The notes under the pieces are model-generated. The model worked only from the letters and a program-made list of their open reading frames with translations, was not told the DNA's origin and did not search any database. A stretch of DNA of 64,000 bases from contig NC_079975.1 of NCBI RefSeq assembly GCF_029852145.1, forward strand, positions 23,875,364-23,939,363. The letters run 5' to 3'. The stretch comes from Microplitis mediator. Taxonomy: Eukaryota > Arthropoda > Insecta > Hymenoptera > Braconidae. A program made the position numbers and the translations under genes. Shown here in pieces: positions 44,847-57,502 of the stretch. Positions within the stretch are counted from its first letter, which is position 1. Every line of letters begins with the position of its first letter.

Positions 44847-46075
44847 ATACTAATAAAGATATAGCAATTATTAAAAAAAATAATTTAATGCATAATTATA
44901 ACTGATATTACTAAATTTTCTTTATGGTGAAATTCCCAAAATTTTTTTTTTACGAAACAAATAATTATATTTCATTGAATTATCAAAGTTAAAACATTAA
45001 CCACAATAATATATATGCATCCGCAGTAATACGCAGATTATCCCATATATATTTGCCTTCCCCCCTAGGCTTAGCGCAAGGGAATAGGGTTCTGCTCTCA
45101 CAATAATATATTTCATCGATACGCTGGTTTAAACTGTCTTACAGTTTACCTATTATCGTGAAGTTACACAAAGTACAAGTTTTTGGAAAGAAAAAATTTC
45201 AATTAGTATCATTAAATTCTTGATATATTGATCAAGATAAACTTTAAACACGACTAATAATATTTAATTGATTTTGATCAAAATTTCGGTTAATCTTTGC
45301 GAAATTAGTATTGCCCTCGATGCCCTTTTTTTTTATTAAAAAAAGTTGCCTTTAATTTTTCTCTATTTATTCATAATTTTTATGCCCGGGCTCAAGTTCA
45401 AATTTTGAAAATATATGATAGATTTCATATGAGGAAAGTACTGACTTGATTTCATCATTTTTTTCAAATCTCTTCCTAATTTTTACAGCGTTTTTATTTT
45501 TGCCCCTTTATTGTTCTTCGTGTGTTGAAAAAGTATAAGTATTTTCTTTGAATGACTACAGTATTTTAAAGAACAAAGACCCATAGAAAACTACCTTTCG
45601 AATTCAATAGTTGTGTACAAATAAAATTATCGCGTGTAACAACGACGTTAAACAGTCGCTCGATTAGCGATACACAGACTAGAAATAGCGTGTTTTGTTA
45701 GCATTAGCATTGTTCAAATTATTTGTTAAAGATTTTCATTTGTCAAATGAATAACTAAACACAAATTATATTGGATAATTCATGTTTACTATTAACCAAT
45801 ATGTTAACATTACGAAAGCTATTTATTTATTAGCTCATATGTACTTAGCAAATATTAATTTCATGAAAAATTACCGTTTCTACCCCTTCAGCCGTAAGTC
45901 AAATGACCCTACAATTGAAAATTACACTAACTCGTTCTCCGACTTTTTCAAAATTTTTTCAAATTTATGCATGAAAAACTAAATGACCGTTACTATGAAA
46001 TAAAGCCACTTTTGCTTTTCCGAAAATTTTTAATAATAGAACACTCTCAACACTCGTGTTTGAGATATGTAGTAA
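44847..46075. other. Unique AT-rich stretch, no gene seen
   Basis: No repeat family or coding sequence recognised. A 66-codon frame at 45782-45982 has no motif. Confidence 0.4.
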
Positions 46076-46829
46076 TTAAGGTAGTTCCAGATTGAAACCA
46101 CTTTTCGACAGAATCGGCTGAAATTTTTTTCATAGGTTTAGAATAGCTTCATTTATGAATTCTTATAATTTCATAATTTTTGACCGTTTAGATCACGAGA
46201 TATTTGAAGACAAAGTTCGCGATTTTGAGGGTCATGCCCAATTTAAAGCATGTAAAATGTCCGGTCTCTCCAATTATTTTTTATTATATTAAAAAATTCT
46301 CTCGACAGAATTGGAAAAAAAAGTAGGAGAGTGTTGAAAAATGTTTTTAGAATAAGTTTAAAAAATTAAAGTAGCACCTCACCGTTTTGTTATCGAGACA
46401 TAATAATTAAAAAAAATAATTTTCAATCCATTTCCAACCTGCTCTCTTAACAAATTATAGTGATCTGGCAACGCCGTGCGCAACGCTCTCTGAAATAGTG
46501 TAGAGTAAAAAGCGGGAAATTCAAATCTTTCACGGTTTTAGTAAAATTCAGCTGCGTAACTAAAATACTAAAATCACTATTTAAATTAGTTATAAATGAA
46601 AAAACAATTAAATAAATAAATAAATACATTACTATAATTAGAAAGCGCAATACTATTTGTATATACTGAGACCATAAACAAAAATACATAAACACTCAGA
46701 GCAACGTTGTCAAATCACTGAAACTAACAATAGGTAATTGTATGTGTGAATGTTTGTGTGCCGAAGCTTTTAAATTTTTGTCTATAGTAAATACTCTGAC
46801 TGTACTATACCACGCTGGAACTACCTTAA
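46076..46829. mobile_element. TTAA-flanked inverted-repeat element
   Basis: A 746-bp body (46080-46825) starts GGTAGTTCCAG and ends CTGGAACTACC, with TTAA immediately outside on both sides (46076-46079 and 46826-46829). TTAA target duplication is the hallmark of piggyBac transposons, and a non-autonomous piggyBac-like element is a reasonable reading. The terminal bases are not the usual piggyBac CCC, so the assignment is tentative. The 82-codon minus frame inside shows no transposase motif. Confidence 0.55.
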
Positions 46830-47680
46830 TAACTTTTCATTGTAATTATAGATAATCATAGCAGAACAATCTGTTTGTTTACATAACTTTTTTTTTAGTT
46901 TTAATTATTTTAATTGAAGTAATCTGAGTATCAAATAAATAAATTTATTCAACACTTGCACGATTATCCTGTTTTATCATGCCTGTGAAGTAAAGTCTAA
47001 GTGGCTGTTTATCGACAGGTATACTATAATGAATGAAAAAATAATACTACAGACAATAAAACAGATTTCCAAGTTTTCCACAAGCGTGGCATAATGAACT
47101 CTTAATGACACTCCATTAAAATTAAAATAGTGGAATTATTAACTACTCACTATTTACTAGTGAGAAGTATGTCATTAATTCAAATAGTGGTATACTTTTA
47201 TATAGTGGAATATTTAATCTAATAAGTGAAAATTGGTACCGTATCGTTAAACGACTAATGTGACATTGTTTTACATGATTGATGAATCAGGATGTGTTGA
47301 ATAAAGTATAGTACGTAACACGTGGATTAAACCATTATCTGTAAAACACATTGTCCTTAGCACTCGTCTCTAGCGTGTACTGAGCACTCACTTCCGACTC
47401 GTGTTAAAGCCATTATGCTTGACAAATAATGACTAACTTAGTCCACTCATTACGCAATGTGAAAGTAAATCATTCAAGTACACGAACATAATGAACAATA
47501 TATATAATCATTTCTGATTTATTATGTTGCAGTAGACTTCCCGTCAAAAGCCTGGTCTAGGGGTCTTAGGGGAAATTTTTCTTGACATTTTGGTTTTTCC
47601 ACTACCTTGCGTTTAGTCATATTCTCGACTACCCGTTATAAGCCGGTTTCATTTTATAAGACTTTAAACATCATATGTAT
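46830..47680. other. Unique sequence with minor ATAGTGG repeats
   Basis: Around 47100-47235 motifs such as AATAGTGGAAT and CACTATTTACTAGTGAG recur in inverted fashion, a possible degraded small foldback. Otherwise nothing recognised. Confidence 0.3.
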
Positions 47681-48575
47681 TAGGGTGGCCCAAAAAAACC
47701 GACTATTTTTTTTTTTGAGTCTCTTATGAAAATTTGTTGATTCAAGATGTTTTAAGAAGCCTCTCCAAAAATCAGGTCAATAAAACATTTTCAAGAGGCC
47801 GCTCACGAATTTAGAAAATATCAAAAATGATCGAAATTCGGATTTTTTTGTTCTAAATTTCTTCTTTCTCGTGGCAGCTATAGTTTATATTTATGATATC
47901 ATGACTACGCTGAAAATTTCAGCCCAAAATTAAAATATTTAACCGTCGCTCAAGAGTTTTTAATGTTTTCGAGTACTGTCTCTCTAGGTTGTTTTCGAGC
48001 GACCCTAGAATATTAATAATAAAGCTTCTCAGTTTTTTCACCATCAATTTGTATCATAATGAATAAAAATACAACCCGAGATATATGAATAATAAGTTAT
48101 TTACATACTTTTTTATTTTTTAATTCAATTTTTAGGTTTTTTTGCTTATTCAAAACTTACCTAATTTTATTGTTTGAGACTGTCCTGTATATTTTCGGTT
48201 ATGCAAAAGTTATTTTCAAATGAAATGACAATAATTGAGTTATAAAAAAATACAAAAACTAATTCAAAGTATAAGTTACATATTATCAGTTAATATTCAA
48301 AATTCTTGAGCGCCGTTTAAATATTTGAATTTTGGGCTCAAATTTTCAGCGTAGTCATGATTTCATAAATATAAACCATAGCTGCCACAAGAAAGAAGAA
48401 AATTAGAACAAAAAAATCCGAATTTCGATCATTTTTGATATTTTCAAAATTCGTGAGCGATCTCTTGAAAATTTTTCACGAGCTGATTTTTGGATTGGCT
48501 TCTTGCAACATCTTAAACCAACAAATTTTCATAAGAGACTCGAAAAAAAAAAGTCGGTTTTTTTGGGCCACCCTA
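47681..48575. mobile_element. Long-armed TAGGGTGGCCC foldback element
   Basis: The left arm starts TAGGGTGGCCCAAAAAAACC and the right arm ends GGTTTTTTTGGGCCACCCTA in reverse complement, with TA at both ends. The complementarity continues inward for about 270 bp (for example ATCGAAATTCGGATTTTTTT against its partner near 48412, and GCTGCCAC with GTGGCAGCTA), leaving a ~350-bp loop. Remnants of the same terminus lie at 5264-5290 and 55815-55840. TA flanks and a long stem fit a Tc1/mariner-type foldback MITE. The 60-codon frame at 48435-48617 is part of the arm. Confidence 0.8.
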
Positions 48576-49754
48576 ATATATATGTTTTGTCAAACGCCGT
48601 TATATCGGTTCATTTAGTGCTTGCAGTGCTGAAATTCCGCGATTGAGGGTAAAAGACTTATTAGGGACAGGCTTATAACGAGTAGTCAACTGTAATTATA
48701 AAACATCATCCATAATTTTTGTAAGGTTAGAAATTGGGTCGTTTTATTTTCGAAATCATTAATAATAAGTGAATAAATTTATATAAATATTTAACATATT
48801 TTGAATATAGTGAAAACATATTTCATAATCGGATTACTTATCGTATTCTATTATTTGAAAAATTTATCAAAAGATAAAAATGATAACAGGATTATTTGAA
48901 ATATAGTAAGGATCAGATCAGACAATATAGATCTGTTGAGGATAAAATCATGCGGATAAAAGTAGAAACGGAAACGGATACAGACGATATGAAGACGAGA
49001 CTAAGAGAGAGTGGCGCCAAGGTATCTATTGTGGCCCGGTTATAATGGGACGCCCTGCACGGAAATGTAACGATCGTATTATATATATATACATATATAC
49101 ATATACATACTAGTACTACATAGTTTGTAGAGAATAATGGCATACGCTATCAAGTTAGAAACATATCGTTGACGAGCATAAAACACTCGTTTAGAATTCT
49201 ACACAGCACGCTCAAGGGATTTGCTTATTCTTAATTATAGATAACTTATTATTTATCTATTTAAATTAAATGGAATATAAATTTATGAGATAAGACGTAG
49301 TTTTAAATGTCGCATGTCAATAAATACATTTATTTAATTTTTAATATCTAGTTTCTTGGAAATAAAAAAAAAAAAAAAACAAAAAAGGACTTTGAAGTAT
49401 AAAATTAATATATAAATCATGAAAGTTCTAATTTATTCAACGTAAAACAAAACAAATAAAGAGCATTATATATTTTATATCTTGGGTAAATATGAGAGAA
49501 GAGTTTAATTATGGTCATAAAAAAATACATGATATAATAAAATGCTATGAATTTAAATAGTTAAATATTTTATATGAGAAAACTAGCATGAAAAATCCGC
49601 AAATTTTCCATGTTTGCATAAAAATACTGCACTATACGCGTAATGAAAGCCAATTAGAATTTCTCGCGAGAAAAAAGTTGAATTTTTTTTTTTTAAATAT
49701 ATGTTTAAAATAAAATTTAACTGATGCCAAATTAAGCTAGCGAAGGTATCATTG
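48576..49754. other. Unique sequence, no gene recognised
   Basis: A purine-rich, GC-richer patch at 48910-49070 carries a 76-codon minus frame (48913-49143) that starts with low-complexity residues. No domain or splice context supports a gene. Confidence 0.35.
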
Positions 49755-50587
49755 CACCGTAAAAAATATTGTGTATGTGTTAAAAACGGTCCGTGTTAAA
49801 TTTTTTGTGTTGATTATTTTGTGTAAAATCAACACAATTCTCTGTGGTACTTTAAAATTTTTAATCGATCTACTATTCAACACTTTAAAAGTGTTACCTA
49901 GTACAAAAATCGATATTATCAACATTTATTAAGTGTTAGTTTAAAATCAACACAAAAAAAGTGTTGAAGCGACAGTTGAATTGTGTTAAAAAAATGTCTT
50001 TCTTCTATTTACGCGGGAAGCGACATTAAGCATCAGCTTTGCTTGGTTAGTTATTATTTTTGTGACATTGATTTTATTTATTTTCAATTAGACATAAAAA
50101 AATTAAGTTGACAAAGTTTATGATTCGTATAGTTTAAAAAAAAAAAAAAATATTTAAAAAATTGCATCTATGGCTTTTTTACTTTTCTACGTGCGCACAT
50201 TTTTATTTTTTATTTTTTTTTTTCGTAATTGATTTGTTGATAAAAAAATTGAAAAATTGTTAACTGTCTGGTAACTTTAGGATCAAGTTTACTATCACAA
50301 AATAGCTCAATGTTAAATAATAATTGTTGACACTTTTGATATCCTAAAAATAATTCATGGTACAAAAATAAAATGTAAAAGTTAACATTTTTTTTGTGTC
50401 GCCATTAACATTTAAAAAGTGTTGAAGTTACTTCTCATATTACTCGAATTGTGTGTTGAAATTTTAACACAAATTTTGTGTTTAAATTCAACAGAAACAG
50501 TCTGTGTTGAAAAATAACACAAATATTGTGTGGACCGTTTCTAACATACAGATTGTGTTGATTTTGACACAATATTTTTTTACTGTG
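49755..50587. mobile_element. CACCGTAAAAAATATTGTGT inverted-repeat element
   Basis: Ends CACCGTAAAAAATATTGTGT and ACACAATATTTTTTTACTGTG (right end begins at 50567) are inverted repeats of about 20 bp. Both arms contain many GTGTTGAAxxTCAACAC-type units (49770-49985 and 50395-50565). The CAC(T/C)GTAAAAA end is shared with the elements at 30196 and 51895, suggesting one transposase served all three. No coding capacity. Confidence 0.7.
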
Positions 50588-51550
50588 CTAAGAGTTTTTG
50601 TAAAAATAATGCATAATAATTCAAATTTTAAGAAGAAGTTAAAGTTGAATTTAAAATAAAATTGATAGTTTTTATAAAAAAAATCTATCAATATCTATTA
50701 GAAAGTAATTTGGGTAGCAGAAAGCTTTCAATCGTTGCATATATACATGGTTCTAGAAGGATCGTGTGAACACAAGAGCGATTACCTTTTGTAATTTAAG
50801 GATTAAGTAATATTCATGAGCTAGACCGGACACAAGAGTAATCATTTGACAACTCACAGTTTGAGCTTTGAGGATGACTAGATTTACATCAGAGGAAAAC
50901 ACAAATAACAAATTTTCTCTTGAAGTTTTTCGAGTCACTAAGATGAGTCTACTTGATAAAACAGAATTTAAAAAATTTTTACATCAAAAGAATAATAAGA
51001 AAACAGCATAGTTTTAAGAGTTTCATCAAGTGGATGTGGATAAAGGAATGCAAGTACCATTTGCCAGAGTACCATAAATTTCGTTAATAAAAATAAAGTC
51101 CCAAACAATTCAATCTTTCATAATATAATCCGTGTAAGTCGACAACTTGGCAGCAACGTTCATTTTGAGTTGGTTCAAGAGAATGGTTCTGCTTTTGCGG
51201 CGAGCATAGCTTCGAAGGTACCCGCAGAAGGAAGTAAGCGGTTTGGCTTAACTCCTCGAAAATCAGAACTGAGAACTATCTACAAACTACTAGTAAGATA
51301 GTTTGTTAGGAACTGAATTTTCATATATACCATCAAAAGATATTCGGTTAGATATGACTATAGGAAGAATAATAACATCTTCTCTGCCTCGATCCATTTA
51401 TTGTTACTCGGCTATTAACTTGTCGTAGTTCATATTACTATGCTAAATTTATTCATTCAAAAAATAGTATGGTTTGTATAAAAAAAACTAATATGCTTAA
51501 AACTGACGTCAATTACAAAATTTAAGTAATCAAGAAAGATTTTACGCTGA
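50588..51550. other. Unique sequence with an open, GC-richer segment
   Basis: Positions about 51049-51300 form one open plus-strand frame, closing at the TAG at 51298-51300 and lacking an ATG. The last part, from about 51138, is GC-richer and has balanced composition (for example QLGSNVHFELVQENGSAFAA). I recognise no family, and no clean acceptor/donor pair delimits an exon. On the minus strand the same patch has a short frame starting MNVAAKLSTYTDY. Either could be a terminal exon or chance. Confidence 0.15.
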
Positions 51551-51554
51551 AAAA

Positions 51555-51805
51555 AAACAGGGGTGAATTCGGAGCCAATATGGATTTTACTCTCTATACA
51601 TGGATTAGTGAAAATAAGTGAATATTCACTAATTCAAAATACAAATCGAACCACTAATTCCGAAAAGGCGAAGTGAATTTCACTCGCAACCGGAGTTTCA
51701 GCATTAAAATAAACTCCCCTTCGGAGTGAATTTTACTCCAAGGGGATTAAATAAATACACAATCATCCGCCCGCATTCACTCCGTAAATTTTATTACAGT
51801 GTATT
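51555..51805. repeat. Composite inverted-repeat remnants
   Basis: GAGTGAATTT/AAATTCACTC-type motifs (51675-51790) surround a short AATTAGTGA-family piece (51592-51672) that matches 7790-7870, including CAAATCGAACCACTAATTCC. The order suggests one small element inserted in another, but ends are unclear. Confidence 0.4.
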
Positions 51806-51894
51806 TGACAGTATTTTTTTAGTTATGTCAAAATCAATTAAGTCGGTTCATGTGTCGAAAATAAACTCATACGGAAATTTTAGAAAATAAATTA

Positions 51895-52860
51895 TACACT
51901 GTATAAAAAAACGGGGTAAGTCCAGGTGGTGTAGGTGTTAAATTTCAACACCGAAAGCGGTGTTAAAATAACACCACCACCGTCGTAAATATTCTTTATC
52001 GGTGCTAAAATATTTTTCGGTGTTAAAATATTTTTCGGTGTTGGAAATATTCAACTTGTGAAGATTTTTACTTGCCTGATCTGCAGTTAAACAGTATCTT
52101 TATTAACTAATTAAATTATTGGTGATTGAAATGGTGAGCGTAAAATTGTGTAATTTGTAAATAAATTACGTGTAACATAAAAAATTATTTAAATAAGTAA
52201 ATAGCAAAATTGAAATTTCCTCCAGATGATATTCATTAAATTTTTATATATTTTTAGGGAACAGGGGGGCAGAGTGGGCCCCTTAAGGAAAATAATTATA
52301 ATATAATTAATTATTTTTATGCGTTTTCTTCTTTTTAGACCCTTGATACTTATTTTCACTTCATTATGCTGCGTCCATTAAAATTGAAAAATCGAAAATT
52401 AGGGGCAAAGTGGACCCTCCAAAAAATTCGGATTTGATATTTTTTATTCTTTACACGTGTGATATTGGCAAATAACTATAAAACAATTGTATTTTAATAA
52501 TAAAAAAGTCATTTTAAATTACTTTAAAACAAAATTTTATTATCTTTAACTTTCTTAATAAATTATATTTAATGAACAGTTTTGGTGGTCTATTTTAGCC
52601 CTTATTATATAAGAAATTTCGATAAGCTTATTATCCGTCCGAATTTATTGGCGTATAGAAAATTTTGAGGGGCCCACTTTGCCCCCCACCTCCCCAATAT
52701 GTGATCCATTTTTTTTTCCAATTTCTATACGTGGATTTTTTTTTACACCGATTTAAAACCACCAATGAAATTACACCGTCTTTACCGGTGTTATTTTAAT
52801 TTAACACCGCGTGGTGTTAAATTTAGTCTCTATTTTTAACCCCACCCTTTTTACAGTGTA
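51895..52860. mobile_element. 'ACACCGGTG' family element, copy 2, with nested GC-ended element
   Basis: Left end TACACTGTATAAAAAAACGG and right end CCCTTTTTACAGTGTA. Arms carry GGTGTTAAAATA and TTTAACACCG units like 30196-32016. Inside lies a segment at about 52262-52696 with ends GGGGGGCAGAGTGGGCCCC and GGGGCCCACTTTGCCCCCC, a relative of the GGGG elements. This repeats the pattern of a GC-ended element inside an ACACCGG element seen at 30 kb. Confidence 0.65.
52262..52696. mobile_element. GC-ended element related to the GGGG family
   Basis: About 435 bp. The left arm (from 52266) GGGGGCAGAGTGGGCCCC is complemented by GGGGCCCACTTTGCCCCC near 52671-52690, and AGGGGCAAAGTGGACCC occurs inside near 52401. 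Wording and layout parallel the 770-bp elements at 30838, 34716 and 38527, but the interior differs. Non-autonomous, no coding. Confidence 0.55.
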
Positions 52861-54904
52861 TACCTAATTCTTGTTTCTGGAATTGAATAATTTAAAGACG
52901 AAAGAATGATTATATTCAACTATAGTTATTATAATAATGTATTCAAGACCTTTGAGCGTGAAAACGGCAGGAAGTTTCAGGATTTGCTTAAAGTGTCAAC
53001 TAGTTTCCAGAAATATGACCCTAATAGTTTTATCAGTACATCATTAAATATTCATAGTATTGCAGATGTTCTTAGTATTGATTACTTTATATAAATAATT
53101 TATGAAATCACCAAAAATTAATTATGAAATTCGGATGAAGATGATTTTTAAAACCAATCCATTACCTAAATAAAACTTGGAACCAATGAGGTTGAATAAA
53201 TTACATTTTGTGTTATAACCAAATTAAATATTTATGGAAACACATAAATAATTCAACGAATTTTAGTGGCATCTTGGCGCTAATGAAAAATTTACACTAA
53301 AATCTATTTGAAAGAAAATTATATTGAATAATTGCTGTCAATAAATCAATTAACTACGACATGAACTTATGAATGTTATTAATAAAATATTATGAAGATC
53401 TAGTTGATTCGATGGATTAATATTCATTGAATGATAAAATCAGTTTTATTAGTGAGAATATGCGTAAAATTATTTGAATAATGATAATAATAGTTAAGAA
53501 AAATTTAATATAGTACTTAATGCATTTAGTTTATCTACACAAACTCGTTCCATGATTTTGTTCATGTGAAAGAAGAGAAAATGTAGCACCGATTTTCTTG
53601 GCAGCAATCACGCTAAGTTTGCGAAAATTGAATAGATACGAAAACCTAGCACTCTTCGTATAAACCGTGCCAAGTTTTCTCCAAGTAAAGGGTCACCAAA
53701 ACGGAGCCTAAGATCTTCAAATAAGGGGATTCTTGATTATTAGTAACGACAAGTTTTGGACATTTATTAAACTTTAAATTTACTTTTATATTTTTCCCAT
53801 ATTGATTAAATATCATACGTTATTTTTTTATGAAGTCTTACAATATCTAACATTTAACGTCACAGCCGTGAACAAAGATTCAAACTTTTTACAAAATGCT
53901 TATAACTTTGGCTTCTTATGCTTTGAAAAAATAACTTTAAATTTACTAACAAATTGTGTTATCGCTCTATTCAAAAAATAAAAGTGGAATTTCAAAAACA
54001 TTTTTCCCTTTGAATAAATTTATCAGAGCTATTCGAACATGTATTCAAAGAATTTTTACATGATAATAATAATAATAGTTGAAATAAATGGGATTAGAAT
54101 AGCGAGACACAAAGTGCGTTCTCTGAAAATTTTATAGCAAATGATTTTTTGATAACGCTCCTGTTATCATCAAAATGAAATCCCAATCAAAAAGATTGCC
54201 ATTGTTACGAAAATAATAATTATTTGACAATAAGTAAAAGATGACATGTAAAAAAAAAAAATTTCTTACGGGTGAGACAAATAAAAATATAAAATTTATT
54301 ATCCGTACACTTTTATATTAGATTGGACTGAAAGTGTTACAGTAACTCACCGAAAAAAAAAATATAATCAAATTTTGATCGGTTTACTAATTTTAGATTT
54401 AGCTTCTGATATTTTTGGCAAAAAGTAGACATGGAAAACTTGATTAGTCTTTCGGTAATAATATTTGATATCTGGTGGATATCTGGTGGAAGACGGATAT
54501 TTCTCGAGTATATCAATTACTTGGTGAAATAATATTTTCAGAATTTAATGTGATTGAATACTTAGTAGTTTATTAATAAAATTAATCAATAGAATTGATA
54601 AAAGGCCATTCAGCAGCCAGAACAACAGGCAAATTTCTCAAAATAAGTTGGAGTGCGAATCCATATACTTATGTTTAGAAATACTGACATAAGATTTTTA
54701 GAAAAATTATCTGAACCATTTTTTTTTTAAATTTCTATATAAATTGCAATTCTTATGTTAGAAGAGATAGGGTAGAGATGTTGTTTTTGGTCACTTTAGG
54801 GTCAGTTTTGGAGACAAAAAATTTTAATAAAATACGCAATGCCATAATTAATTTGTTGAATATTTGTAAAAATACTTTTATCACACTATTACAATGTAAG
54901 TTTT
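52861..54904. other. Unique AT-rich stretch, no gene seen
   Basis: Two kilobases without a shared repeat or recognised coding sequence. A GC-richer patch lies at 53575-53720. Small frames (62 codons at 52906-53094; 61 codons at 54753-54938) have no motif. Confidence 0.4.
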
Positions 54905-55190
54905 TTAAATTCCTGCTATGAAAATTGAAAATTTTCAAAAAAAGGAGTTATTGGTTTCGGTCCGATTTTCAAAAATCGAGTTTTCATCAGATGTCGACGT
55001 TTTGAGGTCCTAGGAAGCTATTCTGACTATTTTCGGTTGGACGTCCGTATGTGTGTATACGCGCGTGTGTGTGGATGTGTGTGCGTATGTAAACTTTCTT
55101 GTCCGACGATATCTTTGGAAAAAATCAACCGATTTGAACGTTCTTGGTGGCAATCGAAAGGGCTCACCAAGACTTAAAACTGATCACATT
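54905..55190 (+). repeat. 'CTTCCCGC' family copy
   Basis: Blocks in family order: TTCCTGCTATGAAAATTGAA, GTTATTGGTTTCGGTCCGAT, TCGAGTTTTCATCAGATG, CGTTTTGAGGTCCTAGGAAG, a TG/CG-rich simple patch (55044-55088), then TTGTCCGACGATATC and ATCAACCGATTTGAACG. Length and block order are as at 3219-3460. Confidence 0.65.
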
Positions 55191-56606
55191 TTGAGGCGAT
55201 ATAAAAATATTCGACTTCTAAAACTAAATGTAATATTTGAATAACTAAAGTAGGGAAATAATACACTTGAATAAGTAAATAACAACAATACAATTGCAAG
55301 AAGCGCAGAAAACAAATAAAATAAATGTTTATTGAAGTACAGAGAATGCATTTAAATGTATCCGGTTTCAATGTCAATTTAAGACCGACAATCGACCTAT
55401 ATATAAGAATTAAATCGCACAATTATAAAATGAGAAGAGGATATTAGTTTTTTACGTTCAGAAAAAGAATTTTAATTAAATTTTATTTTTCATAATAATG
55501 TATATAAATACATATGTATAATTTTTTTTATTCAAATTTGGAAAAGAAATTCAGAATATCAGAATCTGAATTGATTTGTTGATACTAATGATGAAACTTT
55601 AGAATTTTATCACTTAAAAAATTTTTAGAGGTAAAAAAAAAAACTCAAACATCCCTTATTAAGAAAAATAGTTTAACCCATGCTAAGTATATCTATATAT
55701 TAGTCCATTCAAATTGTTTTGAATCATTTTAAATCAATTTTCCTAATCAGGGATCATTGAAGTATAGATTTTTTACGAAACATTAAGCATATCCAGGAAA
55801 ATATGTAGAGTAGACTGGGCCAAAAAAAATCGACTTTTTTTATTTTTTGTTTAGTACATCGAAAATATTATTTGTGGTGACAAAAAAAAATTATTGTGAA
55901 AATTTGAGCCCTTGATGTCAATATTAAGAGGTGTATCGTCGCAATTTTTGATTTTTTTTTTTTGAGCGGGTTTTTGTCTCATAACTCTCAAACCATCGCG
56001 ATAAACGAAATTGACTTAGACACATTTCTTGAAGGAAATTTGATGCTCTACAAAAAAAGTTTGATTGAAATTTTTCGTCAGATGAACCGTTTCCTTATAA
56101 TCATGCTTTGAACATTAGTATGATTTTAAAATTTGATTGTTCAACTTTGGAATTTTGTAATTCATGTAAAACAAGTTTCCGCAAAAAGCCAATAATTATT
56201 CTTGAAGGAAATTGAACGTTCTACAAAAAAAGTCTCTTAACATTTTTTGCTAAATTCACTCCTTCAAAAGTTATTCGAGGTTGAAGTTAAGTAAAACGAC
56301 TTCAATAATCTTGAAGGTAGCTAGTAGATTGTAGAAAAATCACTTGTTTGATTTAGGAATTATAGTAGATAACAAAATATTTTTAAAGGTTCATAATGAT
56401 AATTATAGCAGCATAATTATTTTTCGTCGACTTATCTTCCCGTTTTAAGTTCAAGCATAATCAAAATTCGTACATTTTTTGTCTCCATGCAAAACGATTG
56501 GCAATGAAAAAAAAATTATAAGCCCTTTTGGTTTTAGGAATCTCTCTAAAGCCCACAGGGCGTAAAAAAATATGTCCTTTCGGAATCGGTAACGCATATG
56601 TTACTA
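55191..56606. other. AT-rich stretch with a TAGGGTGGCCC-element remnant
   Basis: At 55815-55840, GACTGGGCCAAAAAAAATCG recalls the terminus of the element at 47681-48575. The following 500 bases have interspersed-repeat texture but no second copy in the window. No gene recognised. Confidence 0.35.
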
Positions 56607-57073
56607 CCCGTGTAAAAAAATTTGTATTCATAATGAATTTAGATCGAAATTTCATCACGAAACTCAGATCGTGACACAAATATGACTCTGAATATGATAT
56701 GAATTTGTATCAACAATTTTAAACACGACAAAATTATGACTCAGTAAAATTTAAATCCAAGTGATCCGAAGTTCATTTACTAAATTAATTTTACAATCGA
56801 AACTGATTTACGTTTATCGAGTACTTGGTAGAAGAAATTTATTGGTAATTTCTGAGTTAATAAATTTGACAAAAGGTTTAATTCACTAAAAACTTAGTCA
56901 AGTTTCTATCGAAGTCATCCCTAATCCAAAGACGTAATAATAAATTTTTAGAAGTGATACGGATTTACTAGATGAAAAATTGTGGGAGCGAATTCATGAT
57001 GAAAGTCATATTTGTGTCACGATCTGAGTTTCGTCATGAAATTCATTAGGAACAAAAATTTTTTTTACACGGG
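56607..57073. mobile_element. CCCGTGTAAAAAAA inverted-repeat element
   Basis: 467-bp element with arms of about 85-90 bp. CCCGTGTAAAAAAATTTGTA on the left mirrors TTTTTTTTACACGGG on the right, and GAAACTCAGATCGTGACACA (left) faces TGTGTCACGATCTGAGTTTC (right) exactly. A TTAC/GTAA outer base pair suggests the flanks may be part of the element. No coding capacity. Confidence 0.75.
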
Positions 57074-57447
57074 TAACACATCCTAGACAAATATAAGCGT
57101 ATTATTGCAAATCACTTCATTTGCGCATTTCCAATTAGTATGAAATGCCGCGTTCAATAAGTGACCAAAAAGAAAAATCAAACCAACCCATTTATCGATC
57201 CATTGTTGACTTACTAACAGATACATTTATGATTACAGGATTGTGTTTCATTAATATATAAGATCGAATAGATTGAATTGCTTGTTCTCCATGAAATTGA
57301 ATGGATGTGCAATCTAAGTAATGCGATTGTAGATTAATGAAAGAACGAGTATATACATATACCTATACCTATTAAAGTATCATAAATGTCGTTGTATTCG
57401 GATTCGATAAATATATAAGACATTATTACTGATAGTGTTAAATGTAT

Positions 57448-57453
57448 TTTATT
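57448..57453 (-). terminator. Poly(A) signal AATAAA for MRPS21
   Basis: AATAAA on the minus strand, 50 bases beyond the MRPS21 stop codon, a usual distance for a short insect 3' UTR. Other AATAAA-like motifs nearby could be used instead. Confidence 0.4.
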
Positions 57454-57502
57454 ACTCTACATATAGCATATAAATAATTCAAATTATTACAGATTATAAC
57501 AA

